Shown here: positions 19,976 through 31,227 of the stretch, piece after piece
Layout: each line of letters starts with the position of its first letter
How positions within the stretch are numbered: position 1 is the first letter of the stretch
Assembly: GCA_016719605.1 (NCBI GenBank)
Contig: JADJYW010000006.1
Location: 299,501 to 363,500 of the forward strand
Origin: Lewinellaceae bacterium
GTDB lineage: Bacteria > Bacteroidota > Bacteroidia > Chitinophagales > Saprospiraceae
Length of the DNA stretch: 64,000 nt
Reading direction: 5' to 3'
Translations under genes and position numbers: made by a program
The notes under the pieces: model-generated
The model's input: only the letters and a program-made list of their open reading frames with translations
What the model was told of the DNA's origin: nothing
The model's database searches: none

Positions 19976-20707
19976 ATGAAAAAAGTAGCCATCATCACCG
20001 GCGGCGCCGGCGGAATCGGTCGCGCCACTGTTTTACGCTTCCTGCGGGACGGCGTGCAGGTAGCCATCTGGGACGTTCAAACGGAGCGGGGTCGGGCCTT
20101 GGAGGCCGAATGCCGGGAACAGGGTTTGCCCGCCCGTTTTTTTCAAGTCAATACCGCCGATTATGCAGCCGTTCAGGAGGCTGCCCGCCAGACAGCCGAG
20201 GCGTTTGGGCAAATTGACGTCCTCATCAACAACGCCGGCATCACCCGCGACGCCACCCTCAAAAAAATGACCCCCGAGCAGTGGGATCAGGTCATCGGGG
20301 TAAACCTGACCGGGGTATTCAATTGCACCAAAGCCGTGTACCCGTACCTCGAAGCGCGGGGTTGGGGACGTATCATCACAGCCGCGTCGGTTGTGGGGCT
20401 ATACGGCAATTTCGGCCAGACCAACTACGCCGCCACCAAGGCCGGCGTGATCGGCATGACCAAGGTGTGGGCCAGGGAATTTGGCCGAAAAGGCATCACT
20501 GCCAACGCAGTAGCCCCGGGGTTCATTCGCACCGAAATGGTGGACGCCCTGCCCGACAACGTGGTGCAGATGATGCAGGAAAAGGCCCCCGCCGGCCGGC
20601 TCGGTACCGTGGACGAAGTTGCTGCCGTGTATGCATTCCTCGCATCCGAGGAGGCAGGTTTTATCAATGGGGCGACGATCAGTGTGGATGGCGGGCTGAC
20701 GCTGTGA
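19976..20707 (+). CDS. Short-chain reductase, acetoacetyl-CoA/3-oxoacyl-ACP type
   Basis: The 243-residue protein is a classical SDR resembling FabG and PhaB. It shows the dinucleotide-binding VAIITGGAGGIGRAT, the NNAG motif (VLINNAGITRD), catalytic Ser138, Tyr151 and Lys155 (TNYAATKAG), and the family C-terminus with ISVDGG. It should reduce a 3-oxoacyl thioester with NAD(P)H. The segment RDATLKKM after NNAGIT is common in acetoacetyl-CoA reductases of polyhydroxyalkanoate pathways, but no phaC or phaA gene lies nearby, so FabG activity remains possible. I chose the ATG at 19976 because the longer frame starts in the leader. The gene is intact. Confidence 0.9.
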   Translation: MKKVAIITGGAGGIGRATVLRFLRDGVQVAIWDVQTERGRALEAECREQGLPARFFQVNTADYAAVQEAARQTAEAFGQIDVLINNAGITRDATLKKMTPEQWDQVIGVNLTGVFNCTKAVYPYLEARGWGRIITAASVVGLYGNFGQTNYAATKAGVIGMTKVWAREFGRKGITANAVAPGFIRTEMVDALPDNVVQMMQEKAPAGRLGTVDEVAAVYAFLASEEAGFINGATISVDGGLTL

Positions 20708-20779
20708 TCTTGCGTGGGGTTCGGTAATACAACGACACTTACAGCAAGTTGATAGTGACCGGACGCGTGTGCTTTTGCC

Positions 20780-20787
20780 TACCTTTG
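20780..20787 (+). promoter_or_regulatory. -7 box (TACCTTTG) with very short leader
   Basis: TACCTTTG matches TANNTTTG and ends 13 bases before the ATG at 20801, implying a leader of only a few bases. Confidence 0.6.
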
Positions 20788-20800
20788 GCCGTATACGGCT

Positions 20801-22230
20801 ATGCGAAGCAAACTGCAAAAATTCACGGAATTTGCCCAAACCCTCTTGCCCCACGAGACGGGGTACCTACTCGCCGTGCAGCAGTTTGACGATAAAGTCA
20901 AACTCGCCATTCTGGAGCAGGTGGACCACAACTGCCGCAACCTGAACCAGTTCGTGTCCTACGACGAAACGCTCGACAAGCGCAAGTACTCCAACCTGAA
21001 ACTCTGGATCACCGAGCGCCTGCACGCCACGGATGTGGATACCGAGTACGAGTGGTTGCTCGCGGCCGAGCGTGAAATCGAAACGGACAGCATTGCTCCC
21101 GCGCAGGAAGAGCGTTTGTTGGCGCATTTGCGGGCCGCCACACCCGAGGCGTATCATTTTGCCAAATGTTATGGAGCCTGGCCCAGTTGTACCGCCATTT
21201 CCTGCTCATTCGTATGCGCTACGCCGAGCACCGGGCGGTGGAGGATTTTTTGGAAAAAAACCGTGCCGCCTACGAGCGCGCCCGGAATGTGCGCGAGCGC
21301 CTGCACGCCGCTACGGAAGACATTGTGCGGCAATACTCCACCCGTTCTACCGAAAGCATGCAATGGGAGTCCTGGCTCGCCGGGGTTTTTCACGACGAAA
21401 CCCTTGACGGCTGGAACCGCTACATGGCGCTCGTGCGGCTGACGTTTATTTATTACAACTACCGACAATTTGAACCGCTGCGCGAGCAGTACCAAACCCT
21501 CGACAACCTCTTTTTCCAGGGGAAATACTATTCCAAACGCTTGCTCACCAACTACTACGGCAACCGCCTGCTCCTGCACAACCGTTTTCAGGAGTACGAC
21601 GAGGCGGAGTACTACGGCTACCTGTCCGTTCGGGTAAAAACAGCCGACTACATCCACTACGTCAACAACCTGTGCGGCGTGCTTTTGCGCCGAAAAAAGT
21701 ACGCAGAGGCGCTTTCGGTAATGAAAACTGCCTTGCCTGAAAGCCGCACGACCCACAGTTTTCACAACAAAATCGGTTTTGTGGCGCACTACCTGCGTTG
21801 CCTGCACCACACCGGGCAGCACCGCGCTGCCGAAAACTACGCCGACACCTACCTGCGGGCTTACCGGAAAGAGATTTTTGAGCACCGGTGGCATGCGTTT
21901 TTCAGCGCTTACATCGAGGCGTTGCTGGCGCAAAACAACTTTGCTAAAATCCTGCGCCTGACCGAAAAATACCACCTGCTGGAACGCGACCGGGCGTACG
22001 CGGAAAAGTCGGCTTACCTGCCCACGATACCGTGGTTTTACGCTGTGGCGGCGCATCAAACAGGCCGTCTGACGTCGGAACAATTGCAAAAAAATCTACA
22101 GGAATCGGTGCGTGGAATAGCGCTTCTGCCCGACAAGGTGGCGCAGTTGGAGGAGTTGCTTCGGGAGATTCGGTGCTATGTGCCTGGGGTGGAATTTGAT
22201 TCGAACGGCATACTTGGGACAGGTTTTTAA
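20801..22230 (+). CDS. Uncharacterised helical protein, Saprospiraceae-like (one frameshift)
   Basis: About 475 codons encode a soluble, largely alpha-helical protein of unknown function with no signal peptide. It begins MRSKLQKFTEFAQTLLP and has repeated amphipathic helices rich in Tyr, Arg, Glu and Leu that resemble TPR-type repeats (for example YDEAEYYGYLSVRV and LCGVLLRRKKYAEALSVMKT). The frame breaks near 21163 between TPEAYHFAK and LWSLAQLYRHFLLIRMRY; both parts are clearly one protein. I know no named family for it. It follows the reductase after about 90 bases with its own promoter-like box. Confidence 0.75.
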
Positions 22231-22346
22231 TGTCGAAAAATTCATTGCAATCACTAACCGGGCTTCTCTCCATTGTCCTCTGATTGTCCGTATAATTGCA
22301 CGCACAACTTCTTTTTTCATCCACCACTCAAATCTGCCTTTTCATC

Positions 22347-23113
22347 ATGGAAAAACGCACGTTTCTAAAAACCGGTCTGTTCTTCGCCATCGGCGCTGCC
22401 GTAGCGCCGCTCATTTCGGCCTGTACGCCCGGCAAAAAGCCAATGGAACCAAAACAATGACCATTCCGCCGCCCAAACTCCGCCGAACCACGCCGTTTGC
22501 GCTGCCCGCTTTACCTTATGCCGCTACTGCTCTGGAGCCGCATATTGACAAGCTGACCATGGAAATTCACCACGGCAAACATCACCAGGCGTATGTGAAC
22601 AACCTCAATGATGCCGTCAAAGACACTGTCTATGCCGAGTACGAACTGGAGGACATCATCGCCCGCATTACTGCCGCCGACGCGGACAAAAAAATCCGCA
22701 ACAACGCCGGTGGCCACTGGAACCACACCTTTTTCTGGCAAATTATGACCCCGGGCGGCAGCCCATTACCGGAAGGGCAACTGGCTACTGCTATCAACAC
22801 CACGTTCGGCTCGTTTGACAAGTTCAAAACCGCGTTTTCCGACGCTTCCAAAAGTGTATTCGGCTCCGGCTGGGCATGGCTGTGCGTGGGAAAAGACAAG
22901 GGTTTGTTCGTCGCCACCTCGCCCAACCAGGACAACCCGCTGATGCTCCAGCTTGCCCCCAAAATTGGCACCCCGATCCTTGGCATCGACGTGTGGGAGC
23001 ACGCCTACTACCTGAAACACCAGAACAAACGCGCGGACTACATCACGGCTTTTTTCAATGTTGTCAACTGGAAAGAGGTGTCGCTGCGGTTCGACAAGGC
23101 GATGTTTGGGTAA
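22347..23113 (+). CDS. sodA: Fe/Mn superoxide dismutase with lipoprotein-type signal (frameshift at start)
   Basis: The catalytic domain is a full Fe/Mn SOD: LPYAATALEPHIDKLTMEIH, KHHQAYVNNLN, GGHWNHTFFWQIM, GSGWAWLCV and DVWEHAYYLKHQNKR carry the three metal-binding His and the Asp. NQDNPLM is more typical of Mn-type members. The ATG at 22347 opens a 37-codon frame, MEKRTFLKTGLFFAIGAAVA, ending with a lipobox-like ISAC, whose TGA (22458-22460) overlaps the ATG at 22457 of the SOD frame. The simplest reading is one secreted or lipid-anchored SOD with a one-base frameshift. Alternatively the ATGA overlap is real and the SOD starts at 22457 in the cytoplasm. Confidence 0.9.
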
Positions 23114-23194
23114 GGGGTGACAATTGGCTCCAATCACAGGGGGGAAAAGGGTACTGAGTCCCCTTTTCCCCTCTTGATTTGCAGACATACTGCC

Positions 23195-23352
23195 TCAATC
23201 CCCAACAAAAATCTCCTCCAGGGGCACGTTCAAATCGGGGGAAACGACGCTGTTCAGCACCTCTTCTTTGACGCAGATCGTCGCCGGACTGTACACACCC
23301 GCGTCGGTCAGGTGAAACTGCAGGGCATACTCGTGCTCCGGATCGAGGTTTG
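23195..23352 (-). pseudogene. 3' remnant of a Uma2-family (DUF820) endonuclease gene
   Basis: A minus-strand frame of about 52 codons reads LDPEHEYALQFHLTDAGVY, then TICVKEEVLNSVV, PDLNVPLEEIF and a stop. This resembles the last third of Uma2/DUF820 proteins, predicted PD-(D/E)XK nucleases of about 190 residues that are abundant in Bacteroidota and Cyanobacteria. The catalytic part and a start codon are missing. A TAATTTTG promoter-like box lies directly upstream at 23358-23365, as if a deletion had fused the promoter to the tail of the gene. Confidence 0.5.
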
Positions 23353-23357
23353 AGGAG

Positions 23358-23365
23358 CAAAATTA
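23358..23365 (-). promoter_or_regulatory. Orphan -7 box (TAATTTTG) upstream of Uma2 remnant
   Basis: TAATTTTG on the minus strand matches TANNTTTG and is placed a few bases before the surviving Uma2 coding fragment. It is probably a leftover promoter. Confidence 0.4.
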
Positions 23366-23547
23366 GACCAAAACCGGGACAAACACCCAAGCGATTTTTC
23401 TTGCGTGCAGGCATACTTGGGCCTACCGCTGCTCCCTCCGGAAATTTTCTTTCCTTTGCAAGCACAGCAAGATTTTTGTGGATTTGTGCACTCCCAGCAC
23501 AACCTGCATCCAACCTGCCTGCGTCCAATAACCAACAACCAACGCCC

Positions 23548-26500
23548 ATGCTACGCTCCTCCATTCTCCTCCTCCTGACCCTCTCCCTCGCTTTTTGCAA
23601 GTACGCCCAAAAAGCGCCCGACAACACCTCCACCCAACCCACCACCGCGCCCATGCCCACGCCTGCCGCGCCATTCTTCGGCGATTACGCCTCGGAATGG
23701 CACGCCATTGACAGCCTCGAAAAACAGGGCCTGTTCAAAAGCGCCCTCGAACGCACCGAAGCCCTGCACACCCGCGCCAAAGCCGACCGAAACGGCCCGC
23801 AGACCATCAAAACCCTGCTCTTCCGCGGCAAGTACAGCACCATGCTGGAAGAAGACGGTTTTGTAAAGGCCGTACAAATCCTCGAAAACGAAGAAAAAAC
23901 CGCCGCCGAGCCGGAACGCTCCGTACTGCAAAGCCTGCTCGGCGAGCTATACGCCACTTACCTGCAAAACCAAAGTTGGCGCATCCAAAACCGCACGCCG
24001 CTTGCCGATGGGGAAGGCGGCGATATCCTGACCTGGTCCGCCGAACAAATCGAGCGCCGGGCGCTGGATTTCTACCGCGCCTCCGTGCAAAACGAGACCG
24101 CCCTGCGTGCCGTGCCCGTCGAATACCTGCGCGATATTTCACGCCCCGGTCAAGCAGATTCCGTCGACGCCAAACCCCTGCGTCCCAACCTGTTTGACTT
24201 CCTCGGCCACCGCGCCTTGAGTCACTTTGCCAACGAACGCAGCTACCTCACCGAACCGGCCTACCAATTTTACCTCGACCAGCCCGAGGCATTCGCACTT
24301 GCCGGCGATTTTGTCAATTTCAACTTCCAAAGCCGCGACACGACCTCTGGCAAGTGGCTCGCTATCCGGATGTTTCAGCGCCTCATGGCCGCACACCTGA
24401 CCAACCGAAATGAAGCCGCGCTCGCCGATGCCGACCTGTTGCGCCTGCAATTTTCCAAAAACAACGCCGTCATGGTGGACAAAGCCGATTTGTACGGCGC
24501 TGCCCTCCACATGCTGCACAAATTTCACTACAGCCACCCCTCCCAGGCTGAAGTTTCCTACCACCTTGCGCAGTACTATGTGGAGCAGGCTTATTTGCCC
24601 AATGCCGGCGCGTTTCTCCTGAGCCAGGCCGTAACCGAGTGCAAAAGCGCCATCAGACAACACCCCGATTCCTACGGTGCCAAACTGTGCGCGGCTCTGT
24701 TGTACGACCTGCAACGCGCAGAAATCACGCTTGAAACGGAATATGTAGCCCCGCCAAACAAGCCCATGCTCGCCGCTATTTCCTACAAAAACCTGAAAAA
24801 AGTGTGGGTAAAAGTGGTGCAGGTGCCCGGCGACCCCAGCGTATACGAACAGGTAGACTGGGACCAACAATTGCCCTATTTGAATGCCTTGCCGGCCGTA
24901 CAACAGCGCTCCTGGGAACTCCGGGATTCGGGGGACTACCGCCTGCACCAAACCGAAATCAAACTCGACCCGCTGCCCGCCGGCCGCTACTTCGTGCTCT
25001 TGTCCGGTTCGGCAGCCTTCGACGGCGCCGAACAACCCACGCGCTTCGCGCCGTTCACCTGTTCCAGCCTGGCTGCCGTGTCGTTCGATCAGAACGGCGA
25101 CCAGCAGTTTGCCGTCGTGAACCGGGAGACCGGCTCGCCTATGGTAGGCGTGCGCGGCGAGTTTTTTGAATCCAAATGGGATCGAAACGAACGCCGCAAC
25201 GTGCGCAGTCGCATCGGGCAGGAACTCAGCGACCGCGATGGGTTTATCCGCACCAAAATTGACACGCGCCGGGGTTTCAACGTCCGGCTCACCCACGAGC
25301 AGGATACCCTTTGGCTCGATGAATTTTTTAACAATTACCGCTCCGAACCGCGCATCCCAAATCGTGAAACGCAGTTTTTTACCGACCGCTCCCTGTACCG
25401 CCCCGGCCAAACGGTTTATTTTAAAGGTATTCTGCTCCAGCGCGACGAGCGGGATATGCCCAAAATTATCCCGAATACGGAGGTATCCGTACGCTTCCTC
25501 GACGCGAACAGCCAGGAAAAAGCCGCCTGAAATTGCGCACCAACGAATACGGCACGTTCAACGGCGCATTTCAGGCGCCAGCATCCGGCCTGACCGGCCA
25601 AATGCGGATCGAAGCGGAGGGCCTGAACGGCGGCGCCTGGTTCAACGTGGAAGAATACAAGCGCCCGAAATTCGAGGTGACATTCAAACCTGTGGAAGGC
25701 GCCTACCGCGTGAACAATACCGTGACCGTACGCGGCGAAGCCAAAAACTACGCCGGAAGCGTGGTGGACGGCGCGCAGGTGCGCTACCGCGTGGTGCGCC
25801 AGGCGCGATTCCCGTGGTGGGACTGGTGGCGCATCAGCAAGCCATACTTTGCTGAAACAGTGGAAATTACCAACGGCGAAACGACCACCGGCGCCGACGG
25901 AAGTTTTGAAATCAAATTCACGGCCTTGCCCGACCGCAGCATTCCCAAAAAAGATCAGCCGGTGTTCGATTTCAGCATCATGGCCGACGTGACCGACATT
26001 ACCGGCGAAACGCGCAGCAGCGAAACGCATGGTCACCGCCGGCTATGTGGCTCTGAACGTGGACTTCGCCCTGCCGCAGGAAATCGAATTAGACAGCCTG
26101 CGCAGCATTTCCCTGAACACCACCAACACCGCCGGGCAGCCCCAGACGGCTACCGGAACCATCGAAATCACGCGCCTCGTAGCCCCGATGCAACAGTTCG
26201 TCACCCGCTACTGGGAAAACCCCGATGTGCTGACCCTCGCCGAGGCCGACTTCCGCCGCGATTTTCCCAACTACGCCTGGAATGGCGAAGACAACCCGGA
26301 AAAGTGGGGCCGCCAGGATTTCACCCGACCGGTTAACTTCAATACCGGCGCGGCTACCAAAGTGGATTTGCACGGCGGCAGCATGAGCACGGGCTACTAC
26401 GAAGTGCTTCTGAAAACAAAAGACATCTTCGGCGAATCCATCGAAATCAAGCGGATCGTGCGTGTTTGGGATGCGAAAAATCGCGCTACGCAGTTCGATG

Positions 26501-29500
26501 CGCCGGGTGGATTTTTGGAAAAAAGCACTTGCGAACCTGGCGAAACCGCCCGGCTCCGGCTCGGCGGCGGCGAAAAAATGCGCTTCCTGTTCTTGCTGGG
26601 GCGCGAAGGCAAAGCCCTGACGCCCCGCTGGATAGACGTAGCCGGCGCGCAACTGGTGGAAACGCCTGTGCTGGAAAGTGACCGCGGCGGGTTGTCCATG
26701 AACGCGTTTGCCGTGCGCAACAACCGGTTTTATCAGGCAGGCCCGAACAACGTGTCCGTGCCGTGGAGCAACAAAGACCTGACGATCACCTACGAAACCT
26801 TCCGCGACAAACTCGCGCCCGGCGACAAAGAGGAGTGGCGTATCAAGATCAGTGGCCCGAAAAAGACGCGGTAGCCGCCGAACTGGTAGCCGCCATGTAC
26901 GACGCTTCCCTTGACCAGTTTTTGCCGCACAGTTGGTTGGGTATGCGTTTCCCGGGTTACTACCACCGCATCCACTTTGCCGGTAGCGGTTTCCGCGCGG
27001 TAAGTGGCGACATTCGCCACAACCCCACAGGCATACCACAACCACCTTTCCGTACCTACCGGGAAATGGATTGGTTCGGTTTTCCGCTCTACGGCGGGCG
27101 TTCCCCCGGCATGCTGCGCGACGGCGGGGAAGTGTACATGATGAAGGCCGCACCGGCGATGGAAATGCGGGAAATGGCCGATTCGTCTGTCCCGCCACCG
27201 GCGCCGACAGCGGCCAACGGCGCCGTGGAAGAAGGTGCTGATCTGGCGCAGGAGCCGGAAAAAAATACCGGAGAGAAACCCGCGCCACCGCCGGTGCGCC
27301 GCAACCTGAACGAAACCGTCTTCTTTTTTCCTGAACTGCGCACCGACGCGCAAGGCAACGTGGTGCTGAAATTTACGATGAACGAGGCGCTCACCCGCTG
27401 GAAATTCCTCGCGTTTGGTCATACCAAAGACCTGCAATGGGCCGTGTCGGAAAAAAGCGTGGTCACCCAAAAAGAACTGATGATCCTGACGAACCCGCCG
27501 CGTTTCCTGCGCGAGGGCGACGTGCTGGAGTTCACGGCCAAAGTGAGCAACTTGTCCCAGGAAACCATCTCGGGTACCGCCGTGCTGAACTTGTTCGATG
27601 CGGCCGGTATGCAGCCGGTGGACGGTGATTTCGGTCCGGCTCAAAAAACGGTCAGTTTTACCGTGCAACCCGGCCAGTCGGCCCCGGTTTCGTGGCGGCT
27701 AAACGTGCCGGCGGGTAAAGTTGACGGGCTTACCTGGCAGGTATTTGCCGAAGGCAAACAATTCCGCGACGGCGAGGAAAACACCCTGCCCGTGCTGACC
27801 AACCGCATGCTCGTGACCGAAACGCTGCCCATTACAGTGCGGGGCAACCAGACGAAGACCGTTGTTTTTGACAACCTGAAAAATAACAACTCCGGCAGCC
27901 TGCGCACGCACCGCTACACGGTGGAATTTACCAGCAATCCGGCCTGGTACGCCGTGCAGGCGTTGCCCTACCTCATGGAGTTTCCGCACGAATGCACGGA
28001 GCAGATTTTCAGCCGGTTCTATGCCAACACGCTGGCCGGCAGCGTGACGCAAAAAATGCCCGGTCTGCGTCGGGTGTATGATAAATGGAAAACCGCCGGC
28101 AGTGGCGCCATGCAATCCAACCTGAGCAAAAACCAGGAACTAAAAACCGCCCTGTTGGAAGAAACGCCCTGGGTACTGGAAGCGCAGAGCGAGGCGCAGC
28201 AAAAACAAAATATCGCGCTCCTGTTCGACCTGAACCGCATGACCGACGAGCGCGAGCGCACCATCACCATGCTCGCCGAACGCCAGGGCGAGGGCGGCGG
28301 CTGGCCCTGGTTCCCCGGTGGGCGAGAGAGCTGGCACATCACCCAGCACATCGTGGCCGGGTTCGGGCATTTGGACAAACTGGGCGCATTTTCCTTAGAA
28401 AATGACCAGCAGGGGTCGAACCTCCTCGACCGCGCCATGGGCTTTTGCGACAGCGAAATCCAGCGCCGGTACGCCGACCTGGAGCGCCTCGCCCAGGCAG
28501 GCAAAACCAAACTCGACGACGATCATCTCGACGGATTAGCCATCCACTACCTGTATGCCCGTTCATTTTTCCCGCTTGACCGCGTGGACAAAGTGACCGC
28601 CTATTACCTCGATCAGGGCGCCAAATACTGGCTGAAACGCGGCTTGTACGAACAGGGCATGCTGGCCTTGGCGTTGCACCGGCACGGACGACTCGAAGCT
28701 GCCCAAAACATTGTGGCCAGTCTGCGCGAACGCGCCATTGTGAAAGAAGAACTCGGCATGTACTGGCCGTTCGACTGGGGCATGTACTGGTACCAGTTGC
28801 CTATCGAAACCCAGGCCCTGCTCGTGGAGGTGTTCGACGAGGTGGCTGCCGACCGCAAAGCCGTGGAAGAATTGCGCATCTGGCTCTTGAAAAACAAACA
28901 AACAAACCGCTGGGAAAGCACCAAAGCCACTGCCGAAGCGGTGTATGCGCTGCTCTTGCACGGCGACAACTGGTTGGAAAACACCAAACCAGTGCAGGTG
29001 AGCCTGGGTGGCAAAACGCTCAAACCCGCCGAATACGAGGCCGGTACCGGGTATTTTAAGGAAACCTGGAAAGGCAGTGAGGTGAAGTCCAACTGGAGCA
29101 CCATCAAGGTGGAAAACCCGAACAGCAACCTCGTGTGGGGCGCCGCCTACTGGCAGTATTTTGAGGATTTGGACAAAATCCAGTCGTTCAAAAAAACGCC
29201 GCTGACCATCGTGAAGCAACTGTACCAAGAGGAAAACACGCCGACCGGCCCGAAACTGACTGCCATCAACGAAGGGAACGTGCTGAAACCCGGCGACAAG
29301 ATCAAAGTCCGCATCGAAATCCGCGTGGACCGGGCGATGGAGTATGTGCACCTGAAGGATATGCGCGCCAGCGGTTTTGAACCTGTGAATGTGCTCAGCA
29401 GCTACCGCTGGCAGGGCGGCCTCGGCTACTACGAAAGCACGAAGGACTTAGCCACGCACTTTTTCATAGACTACCTGCCGCGCGGCACATTTGTGTTCGA

Positions 29501-29618
29501 GTATCCGCTGGTGGTCAGTCACCGGGGTGATTTTTCCAATGGCGTCACGACGCTCCAGTGCATGTACGCGCCGGAGTTTTCGAGCCATTCGGAGGGGGTG
29601 CGGGTGCGGGTGGAGTAG
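23548..29618 (+). CDS. Bacterial alpha-2-macroglobulin family protein (three frameshifts)
   Basis: About 2020 codons encode a large secreted A2M-type protein. It has a lipoprotein-like signal (MLRSSILLLLTLSLAFC), a helical N-terminal region, MG-type beta domains (FTDRSLYRPGQTVYFKGILL is the family's MG1/MG2 signature), and an A2M domain from about 27310 (ETVFFFPELRTDAQGNVVLK). A thioester-like HECTEQIFSRFYAN lies near 27993, followed by an alpha/alpha-barrel complement-like domain. The family is proposed to trap foreign proteases in the periplasm. Frame changes occur near 25525 (a base missing), near 26028 (a base extra) and near 26863 (an A run one short). Reading across them gives a normal-length protein, so sequencing error is likely. 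No penicillin-binding protein 1C gene, a common partner, is adjacent. Confidence 0.9.
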
Positions 29619-29627
29619 GGATTGGAA

Positions 29628-29663
29628 GCCTCGTCCGAAGACAAATTTGTTGTCGGACGAGGC
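29628..29663. terminator. Hairpin after the A2M gene
   Basis: An 11-bp perfect stem GCCTCGTCCGA/TCGGACGAGGC encloses a 14-base loop and starts 9 bases after the A2M stop. No clear T-run follows, so it may act as an intrinsic terminator only weakly. Confidence 0.6.
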
Positions 29664-29703
29664 AAATCCCGAGTTAGGTGCCCCATCTCACCCCAAAGTG
29701 TCG

Positions 29704-29711
29704 TATTTTTG
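29704..29711 (+). promoter_or_regulatory. -7 box (TATTTTTG) for the AbiE-type operon
   Basis: TATTTTTG matches TANNTTTG and lies 20 bases before the antitoxin ATG at 29732. It follows the A2M terminator hairpin, so the toxin-antitoxin pair probably has its own promoter. Confidence 0.6.
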
Positions 29712-29731
29712 CAAGTCAAAAAAACTGAAGA

Positions 29732-30149
29732 ATGGCCAGGATCAACACATTGGAAAAGAAAATAGCTACCCGAATTACTTTAGGGAAATCGCCTATTATC
29801 CTGCGTGAGGACTTCAAAGACTTGGGTGATTACGATCAAGTAGGCAGGGCATTACGTCGTCTTGCTACAAAAGGAAAGATCATGAGAATCGGCTATGGTC
29901 TGTATGCAAGAACAACCTACTCCAAGGTAAGCGGGAAACTTGTTCCAGAACTACCGCTGCCAAGCCTTGCTCCGGGAAGCCTTGCGGAGCCTTGGAGTGG
30001 AAACTGCAGCGTCGTCCTTGGAAAAGGAATACAAAGCGGGCAGAACAACTCAGATTCCAACAGGCCGAATGATCGCGGTGAAAGGCCGCATAAGTCGCAA
30101 AATTGGGTATAATGGATCTTATGTTAGTTTTGAGCGCATTGCCAAATAA
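29732..30149 (+). CDS. AbiEi/DUF6088-type antitoxin (one frameshift)
   Basis: The N-terminal half (MARINTLEKKIATRITLGK, REDFKDLGDYDQVGRALRRL, KGKIMRIGYGLYART) is a winged-helix domain like those of AbiEi and DUF6088 antitoxins. After KVSGKLVPE the frame changes; a second frame continues LREALRSLGVETAASSLEKE, RTTQIPTGRMIAVKGR and NGSYVSFERIAK to the stop at 30149. The break is near 29950-29970. AbiEi proteins repress their own operon and neutralise the AbiEii nucleotidyltransferase. The toxin frame begins inside this gene's last 40 bases, an overlap typical of such pairs. Confidence 0.75.
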
Positions 30150-31059
30150 AGACCAATTCGAGCAGGCCGCAAGTGAGCTGGCGATTGATCCTGCAGTTGT
30201 TGAGAAAGACTGGCATGTTACCAGAGTGTTGGCCTTGCTGGCTAACGTGCATTTTCCTGGTTTCAGAATCGTATTTTCCGGAGGCACGGCACTTTCCAAA
30301 GCTTACGGACTTATTCAGCGATTTTCGGAAGACATTGACTTTCTGGTGATTGCTGCGGATACATCACCAAACCGAAAAATACTATCCGGCTTTAAAAATG
30401 CAGTATTATTAGTATTGTACGAGTCTGGCTTCCGCATTGATCATAAATCGGTAAAAGCCAGCGATGGCAACAAGTTCTTTTCTGCCTCAATAAACTACGA
30501 TACATATTTTGATCCCTATAGCAGTTTGCGACCACACATTCAGATCGAAGTAAAAGTCCTTAGCCCTCGACTTCCCGTTTTGCATCTCCCGGTGCAATCG
30601 TTTCTGGGTAAACTGATGCAAAAGCCACCAGAAGTAGAACAAATTGCTTGCATCGCACCAACGGAAAGCGCGGCTGATAAACTTAGCGCACTTGCGTGGA
30701 GGGTGCCAAATCGCCAACACAGGAATGAACCCAACGATAGGGCCTTAGTGCGCCATATTCATGATTTGGCGGCCATGGAAAGTATTTTGGAAACGGATAT
30801 TCGCTTTTCCGAATTGGTAATCGCTGTCATGCATCAGGATATGAACCGGGCGAAGAACGTTCCGGCCTTTTCCGCACTTTCAAACGCAGAGAAGTTTCAG
30901 ATGATGTTGGACATACTTGAGCAAGATGAGGGGTACCCGCAAGAGTATGATAAATTCGTAAAAAGCGTATCATATGCACCTGCCGGCACAGAGTTGGCTT
31001 TTGCAGAGGCCATGTATGCGGTGAAGCGGCTGGTGAGAATTGTTCTTGCTAATTCCTAG
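30112..31059 (+). CDS. AbiEii/AbiGii-family nucleotidyltransferase toxin
   Basis: The protein of about 315 residues carries the minimal nucleotidyltransferase signature FSGGTALSKAYGLIQRFSED followed by IDF, a match to the GGTxL(S/T)K...R(F/L)SEDIDL pattern of AbiEii toxins. IQIEVK downstream supplies the further acidic position. AbiEii-type enzymes transfer nucleotides to targets such as tRNA 3' ends and halt growth during phage infection. The ATG at 30112 or 30121 is the most likely start; both lie inside the antitoxin's end. The frame is intact although the antitoxin frame is not. Bacteroidota genomes often keep such pairs as mobile defence modules. Confidence 0.85.
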   Translation: MDLMLVLSALPNKDQFEQAASELAIDPAVVEKDWHVTRVLALLANVHFPGFRIVFSGGTALSKAYGLIQRFSEDIDFLVIAADTSPNRKILSGFKNAVLLVLYESGFRIDHKSVKASDGNKFFSASINYDTYFDPYSSLRPHIQIEVKVLSPRLPVLHLPVQSFLGKLMQKPPEVEQIACIAPTESAADKLSALAWRVPNRQHRNEPNDRALVRHIHDLAAMESILETDIRFSELVIAVMHQDMNRAKNVPAFSALSNAEKFQMMLDILEQDEGYPQEYDKFVKSVSYAPAGTELAFAEAMYAVKRLVRIVLANS

Positions 31060-31227
31060 AACTGTCCGCACGCCTCCAGCATTTCCACCAATTTTGGCAA
31101 ATGAATGGGTATCTTAATCAGATCGCATTCCTCCCCCCCAAGCCCCAATTAAATAATTTCACCGCACGGCTTTGCATTTGTTTTTGCGAGAACCAGTAGG
31201 TTTACACGTTAAAAAAAATGTTTAGCC

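Noticed and set aside
30487..30734. Small minus-strand ORFs within the AbiEii gene
   Set aside because: They have no promoter, no family and lie wholly inside a conserved toxin gene.
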